From Myrmaecium sp. VS I D KN 1 (lineage: Eukaryota > Ascomycota > Dothideomycetes > Valsariales > Valsariaceae), in assembly GCA_019775845.1 (NCBI GenBank), contig JADQAV010000026.1:310001-374000 (forward strand): DNA of 64,000 nucleotides, given 5' to 3'. Position numbers and translations under genes: made by a program. Shown here piece by piece: positions 43,098-55,762 of the stretch (position 1 is its first letter; each line of letters starts with the position of its first letter). The notes beneath the pieces are model-generated. The model did no database searches. It saw nothing but the letters and a program-made list of their open reading frames with translations, and was not told the DNA's origin.

Positions 43098-44756
43098 TCA
43101 ATACGGCCCCTCCCCCGTCGCGAAGGCGCAGTTGCCCCGATCCGCTTTGACGGGGTCACCCTCGACCGAGACGTCGAAGTCGAAGATGTCGATGGGCAGG
43201 CCCAGGGTCGTGCAGGCGTTGGGGATCTACAAGACGTGGTGGGTTAGTGGTCGGGAGCGGTGAGAGCAGAGTCGAAAAGGGAAAAAGGGATGACGATGAT
43301 GAAGATGAAGATGGGATGGCTGCCTTACGTCGACGATCCCGGCCACGTGGCCTTGCACCGGTGCGCACGAGAGCAGGAGGTAGATCTGATAGTCGTTGTA
43401 CCCTGACGACGAGAGGAATCCGTCCGTGTTAGCCGTGTGAGCCACAAGGCAGGGGAAGGGAACAGAGAGGCTCACCGTATCGCCGCAAATACTCAATGCA
43501 GCGCAACGTCGTCTGGCGGTAAGCGACAGTTGCGTCGAGGAAATGCTGACGACCATGCTCATCAACGCTGAAGCCCTCAAAGTAAATGTACCGGCCGGGC
43601 CCGAAATGCGGCTCAACAGGGCCAGGAACGTAAAGCGGACTGCGCAGGCCGCCGAGGCGGCTCACCCCATCCTTCATGACCGACAGCTTCACCGTGATGA
43701 CGCCGGCCATCTCGATCGCGCCGCAGAAGCTGATCTCGCCGTCCCCCTGGCTGAAGTGGAGGTCGCCGACGCTGAACCGGGCCCCGGCCACGTGCACCGG
43801 CAGGTAGACCGTGCTGCCCCGGGACAGGTTCTTGATGTCGCAGTTGCCCCCGTGCTCCGGGCGGCCGGGGATCGTCCGCGCGCCCTCCCGGCCGATCCGC
43901 GCGGCCAGCTCCGCGCTCCCCGCCCCGGCCGCCCCCGCGTGCGCGTTCCGCGGCTCCGGTGGCTTGGCCACGTCTCGCCCCAGGTGCGCGTGCGTTTGGA
44001 TTAGCTCGGCTTCGCGGCGGTTCCACTCTGCGAGGATTGCGGCGGAGGGCGCGCAGCCGAGGATGCCTGGGTGGATCAGGCCGGGGAAGCGGACGCCCGG
44101 GATGTGTCGGGAGGAGCAAAAGATGCCTTCGAAGTCCCAGATGGCTTTGGCTCTGTTGGTTGGTTGGTAGGGGAGTTAGTGACCGGACCGGATTGCGGAG
44201 CAGAGTTGATTCGCATGAGGGAAGTAAAGGGGAAAGAAGAAGAGGGAATGGATCGTCCATACGCTTTAGGATACAACTCATCGAGAAAACCGCCGCCGTT
44301 CTCCTTGGCGAAGACGCCGGTGAACCCCCACGGCTGCGCCTCGAGCGGCTGCACGTCCTGGATCTCGACGACGAGCACATCGCCCGGCTCCGCCGTCTCG
44401 ACGTCGAAGGGCCCGGAGAGGTAGTGGATCTTGGTCAGGTCGACGTGCTTCAGGTCGTCCGCGCTGTCGTTGTTGCCGATCTGCCCGCCGGTCCAGTCGA
44501 TGCATTCGATCTTGACGACCTCGCCGTTCTTGACCGTGGCGACGGAGGGGACTGTCCGTTGGGATTAGCTTAACGGCCTCGGAATGGATTCTACGGTCAC
44601 GGTATTACTGTCAGGATGCCATCTGTTCTGATTGGGTGTTAGCTACCGCATAACTTCTGCATCTGAAATGTATGTACTTGCGTGAAAGTAAGGCTGCTCC
44701 TCAGCAGGCTTGTCCAAGTCAACCTTAACAAGAGTACGAATGCCCTTCTTGCTCAT
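43098..44756 (-). CDS. fmdS: Formamidase (FmdA/AmdA family)
   Basis: Hydrolyses formamide to formate and ammonia, allowing its use as a nitrogen source. Exons are 44682-44756, 44609-44627, 44263-44551, 43476-44152, 43329-43402 and 43098-43226, giving 420 residues. The opening GIRTLVKVDLDKPAEEQPYF, NRWHPDIPSVATV, the IECIDWTGGQIGNNDSADD block, FEGIFCSSRHIPGVRFPGLI, HGGNCDIKNLSRGSTVYLPV and DLHFSQGDGEI are all classic. Two features are unusual: intron 1 has a GC donor (GCAAGT) and the second coding exon is only 19 nt, yet both are needed to give the conserved N-terminus. In Aspergillus nidulans fmdS is controlled by AreA; paired HGATAR sites lie upstream here (44921-44936). A TATAA-like sequence lies about 115 bp before the start. 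Confidence 0.96.
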
Positions 44757-45238
44757 GTTTACTTCTATATGCCGGAGCTTCGGTGAGGCCAGCTCGAGTA
44801 GCTAGTAGAGGGTGTGGGAAAGGTAGAAGGAGATGAAGTGCGGAGCTGAAAGTGAGACGGGCCATGCTTATAAACAGTGTCGTCCGCGGGCATTGAAGCA
44901 ACGTAAGAGGAAAGCAGAACGATAAGCTAGAGATAGTGATGTTTAGACAGCTACTAGTACTACTAGAGGTTGAAGCTGCGAAGTTGTTCTCCGCGGCATG
45001 CCCTGGGACGCTTGCCCCGCTTCCGATATCTAGGCGGGGTAAGTATTCACTAGCACTCACGGATCGCCCACGTCCCACCATTGACCAATCACAATTCCAT
45101 ACCTCCATATCTATGCTCGACTGGGTAATCGCATTGTATAACCGGCTTCTTCTTTGTATTCAGCAACGGCACAAATTTCTTTGTAACACCTGAACCGTCC
45201 TTTCCGTCATAACGGCGATGCATGTATGATAAGCAAGA
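44757..45238. promoter_or_regulatory. Formamidase promoter and downstream flank of the RRT8/UsgS-like gene
   Basis: Both genes are on the minus strand. The 482-bp region holds a TATAA-like element at 44869-44873 and the paired GATA sites. No other gene is seen. Confidence 0.5.
44921..44936. promoter_or_regulatory. Paired HGATAR sites upstream of the formamidase
   Basis: CGATAAG (44920-44926) and AGATAG (44931-44936) lie 11 bp apart and about 165-180 bp upstream of the formamidase start codon. HGATAR is the AreA/NIT2 consensus and closely spaced pairs are the form these factors prefer. Function is inferred. Confidence 0.45.
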
Positions 45239-46570
45239 TCACGAGAACCGTCTAGAAGGCGTGCTCGACCGTATCGGATTCTGCTCCTCTTTGCTCGTGA
45301 TAATGTTATGGGCGTCCAGCTTATCGAGCGGCAAGCTAAGGAACTCATGTTTGTTCTTCCATCTCACCTGGCTTTCGGGGAATGACTGGGCTTCGGCAGC
45401 GGGCGGAGGTGGGTCGGTGATCTTGGTGATCAAGTAGGCAGTGCTTGCTTCTGCGATGCCATAGATGAGCACCCCGAGCAACGGGATCCTCAGCATGACG
45501 ACGAATGCCGTCGCGAATCCAAACAGGACTCCCTCTCGATCCTTGAACCAGCGACGCTTCTGCTCCTTGGTGAAATGCACCCGGGAGAAGTATGGTTCCA
45601 GCTGTCGGTCATTAGCACCACATCGCGCGGAGCTCCATGAACATTAAACACTTACCAGTTCCCTCATCAAGCTCCTGGAGGCAAAGTAGGTCTGCAAGAA
45701 CGTCACGAGCCAGCGTTTGGGCAAGAAGACAGCACTGCCAAAGATGACCATGGCAGGCTGCGTTCCTACGGAGCTTTTGAAGGCGTAGAAGCTGGCGGCG
45801 GGAAGGACAAAGCGTCCTACATAGGGCAGATGGGACAACCCCCAGACGGCGAGCGAGAGACCGGCCTTGCGCCCATACCTGATGAGAAAGGCGATTGCCC
45901 CATCCCAAGGGGCCTTCCCTCCGGTTGAAGCTGACCCTCCCCGGGCGGGATATTGCTTCAGGTTGGGATAGTACATGGCCCTTAGATTGCGAGGGTCATC
46001 GCCCTTGTGCTTTTGCACGTAGGTCCGATCGACCCAGTTTAGGGAGTCCATGAACCTGGGAGGAGAAGTGAGTCCCCGTGGATGCAGACGCCGAACAAGG
46101 GGGTTAAGAACCTACATCTCATCCAGCGTAGGGGTCACATATCGCATAAGCGACATGAGAAAGAAAGGCACCTGGAGGACGTTGTTCTCGATGAAGTGAA
46201 GGCCGTCGAGGATCTCATCGTCCCAATTGGTCTCTTTCAGGTTGATGAACAGCGATAGGAACCATAAGAGTACACGAAGGCCAATGCCCTGCGGAGAAAC
46301 TGGGTGAGCAAGTAACTCTTCGATCTTCAAGTTGAGAAAGTTGACTGACAGGAACTGCGACGATGACACGGATCAATATGCCTGCGGCCACCGCAAGCAT
46401 AGCCTGGCGATAGTGTTCGGAGGTGAAAAGACCGGGGTTTTGGAGTGCACGGTGAGCTTGGAGGGGTTAGCGGCGTCTCTTTTGACAACAAAAATGTCTC
46501 ACGGATGTTTACCTCCAACAAAGGTCAATTGTGCACCCCGTATGATGGCATTCACGTCGAAATTCGCCAT
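45239..46570 (-). CDS. Multi-pass membrane protein, RRT8/UsgS-like
   Basis: Exons are 46513-46570, 46350-46456, 46116-46288, 45656-46055 and 45239-45601, giving 366 residues. It has five or six hydrophobic segments, including LAVAAGILIRVIVAV, VLLWFLSLFI, VPFFLMSLMRYV, the long FVLPAASFYAF region and FATAFVVMLRIPLLGVLIYG. The N-terminus MANFDVNAIIRGAQLTFVGAHRALQNPGLF (shown here only as its main parts MANFDVNAII and AHRALQNPGLF) and the TYVQKHKGDDPRNLRAMYYP loop match fungal proteins that I recall being named transmembrane protein UsgS, related to yeast Rrt8/Lds proteins of lipid droplets and spore wall with an EI24-like core. That naming is from memory. One acceptor is AAG, the rest standard; all exons join in frame. 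The biochemical role is unknown. Confidence 0.8.
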
Positions 46571-46876
46571 CTTGCCTGGTTTTGCGAAGTTTGTTGTTGA
46601 AGTGGTCAAGCTGAGAGGGAAGAGAGAGAGAAAGATGACGTTGTTTCGGGCTGCATATGTACCGAGCCCATGGCGCAGCCGCGCGGACCTTCTCAGCCAC
46701 CCGCCTCAGCCTCACATCCGCCGTTGTCAGAGCAGCCTTGGGAATATATTTATCACAGTGCTCACAGCAGCCTCGAAACTCAATCGTCCTGACACGTAGG
46801 TAGACATAGAAATCCAGCAGTTCTACTGTATATACCAGTTCAATATAAAGGAAAAAGAGAAGAAAAGAAAAGCATC
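46571..46876. other. Spacer upstream of the RRT8/UsgS-like gene
   Basis: This 306-bp spacer contains the promoter of that gene and the 3' flank of the quinone oxidoreductase, both on the minus strand. Nothing further is seen. Confidence 0.55.
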
Positions 46877-47983
46877 CTAGTCAATCACGCAAATGATCTT
46901 CCCCTTCGTCTGGTTGGACTCCATCAGCTTATGCGCCTCCACAATCTCCTCGAACCGGAAGATCTTCTCCACGTAGACCTTGAAGGTGCCGTCGACGAAC
47001 TTGGGCAGCGCGCGCTCGACCAGCTGGTCCCGCAGCTTGGCCTGGTACTCCACGTCGCGGCTCCGGAGCGTGCTGCCCTCGACGCGGACGCGCTTGCGGA
47101 CGAAGGCGCTGATGTCGAGCTCCTTGGCGACGACGCCGCCCATCACGCCCAGGCAGACGATCCGGCCGTCCCTCGCGGCGGCGTTGAGGTTGCCCTGCAG
47201 GTAGTTCGCGCCGACAAAGTCGACGATGACGTCCACGCCCTGGCCGTCCGTCGCTTTCAGCACCTCCTCCGCCCAGTCCTGCTTGGTCGGGTTGAAGGCC
47301 GCCGTCGCGCCCAGCTCCTCCACCACAAACCGACACTTCTCGTCCTGGCGAGCGGTGGCGAAGACGCGGGACGCGCCGCCGGCGCGGGAGAGCTGGATGC
47401 CGGCGATGCTGACGGCGCTCGCCCCGGCGTGCCAGAGGATGCTCTGGCCTTCCCGAAACTCGCCGACGAGGTACATGGCCTGCAGGGCCGTGATCCACGT
47501 CTCCGGGATGCCGGCGCACTCGGCCCACGTCAGCCCGGCCGGCTTGTGCACCAGCATGTGCGTCGACACGCAGAGGTACTCCGCGTACGCGCCCCCGTAC
47601 GCCAGCCCGAAGACCGCGTCCCCGACCCGGAACCCCCGCTCCGGCGCCTCGCCCAGCTCCGCGATCACGCCCGAGAACTCGACCCCCAGCGTCGCCGGCG
47701 CTTGCGGAGGCACGGGGTATTTCCCTTCGCGCTGGAGGAGGTCCATCCGATTCAGCCCGAAGGCTTTGACCTTGACGAGTGCTTCCGCGCCGGTCGGCTT
47801 GGGTTTGGGGATCTCCGCGATGTAGAGCGCGTCGGCAGGGCCGGTGCCGCCCTTGATATCTACACGCAACTTGCTGTCAGTGACCACTCGATCATGCATA
47901 GGGTAGGCTTTGGGTGGCTGTGGAAAGTAAAAGAGTGTCTTCATAGAGCTTCACGTACCGATTGTCCGCATCATTTCCGGCAT
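46877..47983 (-). CDS. NADPH quinone oxidoreductase, PIG3/TP53I3 type
   Basis: Zinc-free medium-chain dehydrogenase/reductase. Exons 47959-47983 and 46877-47859 give 335 residues. The 25-nt first exon encodes MPEMMRTI and joins DIKGGTGPADALYIAEIPKP in frame. Family blocks are VKVKAFGLNRMDLLQREGKY, LGVEFSGVI, VGDAVFGLAYGGAYAEY, PETWITALQAMYL, the nucleotide-binding LWHAGASAVSIAGIQLSR (one-residue variant of the usual GASGVG pattern) and FVGANYLQGNL. The end KLMESNQTKGKIIC is typical. It resembles human TP53I3, which reduces ortho-quinones with NADPH, probably in the cytosol. The usual Gly-Val-Gly of the dinucleotide motif reads Ala-Val-Ser, which may mark a subgroup. Confidence 0.93.
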
Positions 47984-48609
47984 CGTGGAGTCTCGGGTCC
48001 CGTATGTCGTGTCGGCAAGCTGAATAGGACTCTACGAAGTTACACAGGTTCGGGTGGAGAAACCGCAATGAATGGACGTTCAAAAATTGATAGTTACGAA
48101 CTTGGAGGTCAACAACAAGATATACCAGAACGTGCACGATTGGTAAGCCCCTCACAAGCGCTGTATGAGGTTCACCGAAAGGTCTAGCACACAGCTCTTG
48201 TGGGGCGCGACCTATGTACGGCCTTAACGGCCTTAAAACAGTCGGGGAGGCTAACAGGCTAGGCTCCGCGGGATTTCGTCAGGACCATCCATTCCTCCTT
48301 CTTCGAAATAGCCGGGATGCCGCCATGTGGTGGCTGCTTCTGATCCTGCCTTGTGATTTCCTTTTGATGATTTCCAAATAATCAAAAATAATATCTATGG
48401 TGGTATGTATGTAGAGTCAAGCATTGCCCTCTCGTAAAAGACCTTGCCCTTTGAATCCAAGAAACTCGTCAGTCACCCATCCCTTACATGAGCCTCGCGC
48501 TCTTCATTCAAATCTCCCGGCCAGTCATAGCCGTCGTAACGTCTTCCCATACGCATGCACCCCGTAGTTCAACTCCCAATCGCAACAACGTAAGATGATA
48601 TCCAATGTC
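47984..48609. other. Spacer between the quinone oxidoreductase and the sirtuin
   Basis: These are tandem minus-strand genes. The region contains the oxidoreductase promoter and sirtuin 3' flank. A GGCCTTAA duplication lies near 48221-48237. No gene is seen. Confidence 0.55.
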
Positions 48610-50362
<1,753 letters not shown>

Positions 50363-51527
50363 CTTTCTGCTTCTTCCCTTCCCGTTGGTTTTATTCTTCG
50401 GCTTTCCTTTGCCCTTCCCTTTGCCTTTCCACGGCAGGTCTAAGTGGAGTTGCTGATCGCTTGCCTGATGCCGGCGACCTATGGTTGCGAATTTCTGAGG
50501 GCGTGAACAAGAGACGGTGAATTTCGCAATGCGTATGTCGATAATCGCTGTCGTACTCAGAGGGCTTTCCGGTCAATATATGGCTGCAATGTGGTCATGA
50601 GACGGAGACAGGACGGATTGAGCCTTGCGCATGAAAGGGTACGGTACCAGTATGTATGTAACCGCCAGGCTGCGGGCGTTCCGGTGAGACTTTTAACCAC
50701 GAAAAAAACGTCATGTTCGCGGCCGTTGCACCGGTCCTTGGCGCGGGGCGGCTCGGTCGGTCCAAGCTTCTGCCCGTTCGTCAGCCTTACACGAGTCACG
50801 AATAGTATTTCCGAGTGCTCTCATAGGTTCAGACCGCATTATGTCATACCGTCCGGCGATGTACCTGACTTTTGTACTCTGGTAGGAGTATATTTAGTGA
50901 AAGATGGGTATTCTTCCACACATAATCGGTCCTGATTAGCCTGTCACTGAAATAACGAGTACAGTCCGACTCAAAATATGAGAGAGCACGTCAATCAGCG
51001 ATGCGCACATGGACAATCACCCCACGAGGTGTGCCTGGGGTACGGAGTAGCAAACGCTTCGAGCATGCGGCGAACAGATGATCCAATGGAACGTCAGCTA
51101 TCCTTTCCCGACCTCCACCATCAATCCTGTGAATACTATTCAATATAACATACGTGGCAAGCACTCTCGTCTTCAAGAGCCTGAGGTTCAAAGTCGACGC
51201 GCAATCGGCGATAAGATGGGCACGGACCAGGGGACACCCCTGCATCCGTCCGCTGTGCCAAGTTGACTGCCATGGAACCCCGCCACGCTGCCTGCTACCT
51301 TGCTAACGGGATGGCTGATGCAAGCTTGCCCGGATCCCGGCCGTCCTTGCCTTGCAAATAGTACCTAACGTCGAGTACCTCTTCAAGTTCTTTCTTCGAC
51401 ACTCCCTCAACTTCCGCGCTCTGCCTCTCGTCTTCTATCCATCGAGCCTCTCCGCCCGCCGTGCGTTCGTCTCGTTCTAATCTATTGTGTATCCATCCGT
51501 CCTGTCTAGCTATAGCGATTCATACCA
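50363..51527. promoter_or_regulatory. Divergent upstream region, sirtuin / hydrolase-SnoaL fusion
   Basis: This 1.2-kb region includes a CCTTTGCCCTTCCC-type pyrimidine tract close to the sirtuin start. No gene is supported. Confidence 0.5.
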
Positions 51528-52860
51528 ATGCCCCTCCCACCGCCCGGTAAAGGCTTCCTGAGCTTTAACAGCATGCCTCCGCGCTTGCACATCACGAGCG
51601 ACACCGACGACTTCGACGAGGTCACCCTTCAGTACTGGAAAGACGAAGGTAGACCGCACCAAATTACTACCGGAAAGGCGCACGACGCTGCGCTATGTAT
51701 CGCGAGGACCCAAGCTAATTCCTTCCAGGTTTGGACGTCACATACTTTCCGCTCGAAGAAGATGCCAAAGCCTACAGATGGCAGTTGGACCATCTGGCCG
51801 ATGACTTGGAAGTAAGAACTCCCGGCGGCGCCGATTAACACGAACAATGTGATGCTGACGACCTTCCTCCGCCCGCAGCTCGGCGAGAACTACGCCCTCA
51901 TCGCGTACGGCGACGCCGCGACGCACGTCCTGCAGGCCGCGATCAAGCCGATGCCACATCTGTGCGCCCTGATCTGCTACTACCCCACCGCGATCCCCAA
52001 CCCGCTCGCCAAGTACGCCTCGAGCATCAACCTGCTCGTCCACATGGCGGCCTCGCAGCCGTTCGCGCCCGCGGCCGCGAGCTACACCTACGACGACACC
52101 CAGCCCGGCTTCGCCGAGCACGACATGGAGGAGTTCGACAAGCGCGCGCATGACCTCGCCTGGAGTCGGACGCTGAGGCAGGTGCGGAAGGGCTTCGGCA
52201 TCGACGTGGACTTGGAGTCGATCTGGGAAGAGCACGTACGATGTAAGTTGCTCCTGAAACCGCGCGCCCGGAATGGTTGAGATTATCTAAATTTTACCTA
52301 AATAGCGTGTGAAATGATTCCAATGAGCTGACATCATGATCCAAGTGGAATTCGTACAGAAAGACGCCGCCGCAACGCTCCGCACCATGGTCGCCAACCC
52401 GTACGTCAATCACGTCCCAACGCTGACCGGCGGCATCGGCGCGCGCGATCTCCTGCGGTTCTACCGCAACTTCTTCATCCCGTCCAACCCGCCCAGCCTC
52501 AAGATCCGCCTCCTTTCCCGCACCATCGGCACCGACCGCGTCGTCGACGAGATGCTCGTGTCGTTCCGCCACACGCAGGAGATTCCATGGATGCTGCCGG
52601 GCGTGCCGCCCACCAACAAGACGTGCGAAGTGATCCTGGTGAGCATCGTGTGCATCCGCGGCGGCAAGCTGTACCACGAACACATCCACTGGGACCAAGC
52701 GACGGTTCTGGTGCAGCTCGGCTTGCTGGATCCGAACCTCGTGCCGCCCGCCATGAAAGAGAAAGGGATGAAGAGGCTGCCGGTCGCAGGGAGCGAGGCG
52801 GCGAGGAAGGTGTTGGATGAGGAGAGCGTACCGAGTAACAAGTTGATCGAGAGGTGGTAG
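51528..52860 (+). CDS. Dienelactone hydrolase-like domain fused to a SnoaL-like domain
   Basis: Exons 51528-51648, 51729-51811, 51879-52242 and 52346-52860 give 360 residues. The N-terminal part (about 1-185) has a shrunken alpha/beta-hydrolase fold with VTYFPLEEDAKAYRWQLDHL and LCALICYYPTAIPNPLAKY. The nucleophile-elbow position reads ALIAYGDAATH, so the Cys or Ser of normal dienelactone hydrolases (GYCFG) is absent. The C-terminal part (about 195-330) is a SnoaL/NTF2-like domain: ATLRTMVANPYVNHVPTLTG, RDLLRFYRNFFIP, the TCEVILVSIVCIRGGKL strands, and the HEHIHWDQATVLVQLGLLD block. Intron 3 ends CCAAG. I recall such fusions in fungi under the name dienelactone hydrolase or carboxymethylenebutenolidase. 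The first half is probably not a standard hydrolase. Confidence 0.85.
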
Positions 52861-52998
52861 TGGAGGAGCGGTCGCATCCGTTCGAAAAGCGGTGATACCC
52901 TGCGCGCGTGGAGGCCTTCTTCCGTAAGCTTGTATATGTCAATGTGGGACGTCTAGGTTCCGTCTCTTTTCTGGTAAGGGGATCGTGCGTCGTCGCAT

Positions 52999-54345
52999 TT
53001 AACCGATGAACTTGCACGTAGGCAGCCTGTAGGTGTCCAGCGCCCAGTAAGCCCGGCGGACGCCATCCCATTCCTTGTTCTCTTTCAAGTCGGGAACGGG
53101 CACGGTTTCCCACTCGACGTCGAAGCCCGCCTCGAAGAGATCCATCTCCACGATCTGTCGCCCACGTCAGTCAATGGAATGCCAAGAATATATTGATGGG
53201 GGAACCCCGCATACCTTATTGTAGACATCGTAGCAGACCTTCCGGTCCGCGCCCATGCCGTTGAAGAAGCCGAAGCGGCCGCCGTCGCCGTCCGGTCCGC
53301 CGGCGGGATCCAGCAGGCCGATGACGTACTCGGTGAAGAACTCCCGGAGCGCTTTGTAGTCCTCGGCGAAGGTGTCGAAGTAGATGGCGTCGAAGAGGGC
53401 GCCTTGCTCGACGAGGCGGGGCACGACGTCCTGCCAGCGACCCGCGTGGACGACCACCCTCGGCTTCGCCGACCAGCCCTGGGCCGTCATCTGGGCGAGG
53501 ACGTCCGGGTGGGCCTCGATGATGTGGTGGGCAGCGGGCCGGGCGGCCTGGAAGCAGCCGTCGATGATGCCCATGCCGTGGCCGATGTTGAGGACGCGGA
53601 GCCCGTCGCGCGGGCAGAGCAGCGCGGCCGACCGCTTCATCAGGTCCGTCTCCCAGTCCATCATCACGCCGTTGTCGCCCGCGTCCAGCAGCCGTGTCGG
53701 CGTGAAGGTCAGCGGCGCTTTGAGGTAGTCCGGGTTGTTGGCGGAGGGGTCCGGCACCAGCACGCCGGAGTCTTCCGTCGTGGGACCCTCCTCGGTCGCC
53801 TCGAGGTCGGCGGCTTCGATGATCTCGATGTCGCCGTCTTCTCCGTGTCCTTCTTCGCCTTCGTCCTCGTCCTCGTCGCTCTCGTCGTCCCCGCCGAGCA
53901 TCTGGTACTCGTCCAGTCGGCCCAGCAGCAACTCCGCTCGCACGCCCGCATCCACCACCAGATCGTACAGCTCCTTCAGCCCCAGCCGGTCCGCGAGGCA
54001 TCCCGGCGTCTCGTTATCCTTATCCAAATCATTCCAGATCGCGCCGTTCTGAAACAGGTACCGGACCGTCTCCGCAGCCTTCTCGAGCTCCCGCTTCCGC
54101 TCCGCCTCCCTCGTCGCCTCGTCCTTCGTCACGCCATCTTCCTGGCCGTCGTCGTCGCTCGGCGCGCAGGCGGCGATCGCGGCGTGCAGCGGCGTGTACC
54201 CGGTCTCGGCGTCCTGGACGTTGGCGGAGGTGTTGCGGAGGAGGTCGCGCAGGGCGGCCACGTCGTGGTTGGCGGCCGCCAGCAGCACCGATTGCGTAAG
54301 CACGTCCGTTTCGATCTCGATGGGCTCGTTGTTGAGGTCCTCCAT
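52999..54345 (-). CDS. RMT2: Protein arginine N-methyltransferase 2 (Rmt2)
   Basis: Type IV arginine methyltransferase that modifies the delta nitrogen of arginine; in yeast it acts on ribosomal protein Rpl12. Exons 53215-54345 and 52999-53154 give 428 residues. The N-terminal 120 residues form ankyrin repeats, e.g. LLAAANHDVAALRDLLRN and AETGYTPLHAAIAACAPSD. A long acidic linker (about 170-195) leads to the methyltransferase domain: VMMDWETDLMKRSAALLC, the cofactor motif LRVLNIGHGMGIIDGCFQ, HHIIEAHPDVLAQM, and FDAIYFDTFAEDY. The final exon adds EMDLFEAGFDVEWETVPVP and the conserved YWALDTYRLPTCKF. The upstream frame beyond 54345 is poly-Lys and not part of the protein. It converges with the hydrolase-SnoaL gene, 138 bp apart. 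Confidence 0.96.
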
Positions 54346-55762
54346 TTTTATTTTCTTCTTCTTCTTTTTCTTTTTTTTATTGAAAACAATAGGATGTGAC
54401 AATGAGATGGAAGATACAGAGGTTGCGGTTTTGTCTGGGTGAGGTGTGTGCGTTCGTGCGGAGGTGCGTTGGCGAATCTGCAGGGGTGGATGGAAATTGA
54501 CTTTTTTTGGGCGGAGGGGTCGACCCTGGGCGGTTTTCGGGGTCCCGCGGAATTTTCGAAGGGCGGCGGAAGGGCGGGGTGGAGCGGAGCGGAGCGGAGC
54601 ATGAAGAACGGGGCCTTGATACCTTAGCTCCGTGGAATTTTGGCCACACATCTCAGGCTTCAATCGATGTATCTCGCTCATTAGATCGTTCTATAGCCTG
54701 ATATCGTTCAGATGAAGAAGTGGGTTATGTTTCATCATCAATCCCAGCAACATCATATCAGAAGTGCATAACTCCTGTGCTCGATCTGGAGTATAACATC
54801 CTCAGCCCTATATGTGATCAACGCTTCATCAGATCGATCAAGGGGACCAGCGGGCTTTTCCTTCCCTCCGGCACACTTTTTTTTCTCCACTCAAGATTTG
54901 TCAATCCTACCGTATTCACATATTTTGCCTATCCATCTAGAACTTTCGTCGTCTGGAAACTTTCACCTAATTACTTGCTCTTTGCATTGGCACATGCTGA
55001 TATGACCGGCTGGACTTGCTGGTACTGAGCTCTTCGAGGAAACGAGTGCTTTAAGATAGACTGGACTGCCTAGATTTCGCCGTAGAGTTCAAGGTCGCTC
55101 ACAGCTGAAGCAAATATTGTTCCGGCTTTCATCTGAATAGTTTGTATGAAGCCACAACAGAAGCTCGTCCTCACGTGCAAATTGTACAAGGAGCTTACAC
55201 ACAGCTTGACGTCAACACGGAATCTGGTTATGCTGTTCATCCGATGGCTTGACGAGGCCATCGGAACTCGCGAATTTCAGCCCGGCGCTTCGTGAGGCGA
55301 GCGCCTGAGGTAATCAGCCCTATCGGTCGGTCGGAGGTTATTTGCCCCCGCATCGGCAGCAGGCATGGAACCCCCGGCCCCGGCGACATGGCATCCCTGG
55401 CGGCAGTTGCATCATTGCCGACCGCGCTCACCTCTCAGCTCGTCCGGCCGAGCAAACCGGAGACGCGCGGGTGCCTTTTCGCTTTCTGCCACATCACAAG
55501 ACTATTCGGTATTTCGCTTTCGGAGTTTTCATCACCAGCTTTTGTTGTTCAGATATATTTTCCCTTTGTACGGGGACGGAGGGTATAACTTAGATCATCT
55601 CGGGAAAACCTGTACCTATCTTCGTCGTCGATCTCGTCATTCTTCTATATATATATACGGGACCACCACACAGCGCCCTTCCGAGGCCCACTCGTCTCTA
55701 GCTTCCATCCTTACTCTAGAACCTGTTAACGTGAAACCGCGTCCCGACACGAGAACTCCACC
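54346..55762. promoter_or_regulatory. Divergent upstream region RMT2 / sterol acyltransferase
   Basis: This 1.4-kb region begins with a TTCTTCTTTTTC tract directly before the RMT2 start. A GGAGC repeat lies near 54582-54598. An ATATATATAT run at 55646-55655, about 110 bp upstream of the acyltransferase start codon, could act as a TATA element. No gene is supported. Confidence 0.5.

Noticed and set aside
46931-48187. 418-residue frame on the plus strand opposite the quinone oxidoreductase
   Set aside because: It is antisense to a clear dehydrogenase, with Arg/Ala/Leu-rich random composition and no domain.
53404-54399. 331-residue frame on the plus strand opposite RMT2
   Set aside because: It is antisense to ankyrin and methyltransferase exons and has no independent signal.
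54720-55028. 102-residue frame upstream of the sterol acyltransferase
   Set aside because: It is AT-rich with no conserved pattern, in a promoter region, and overlaps another frame of equal quality.
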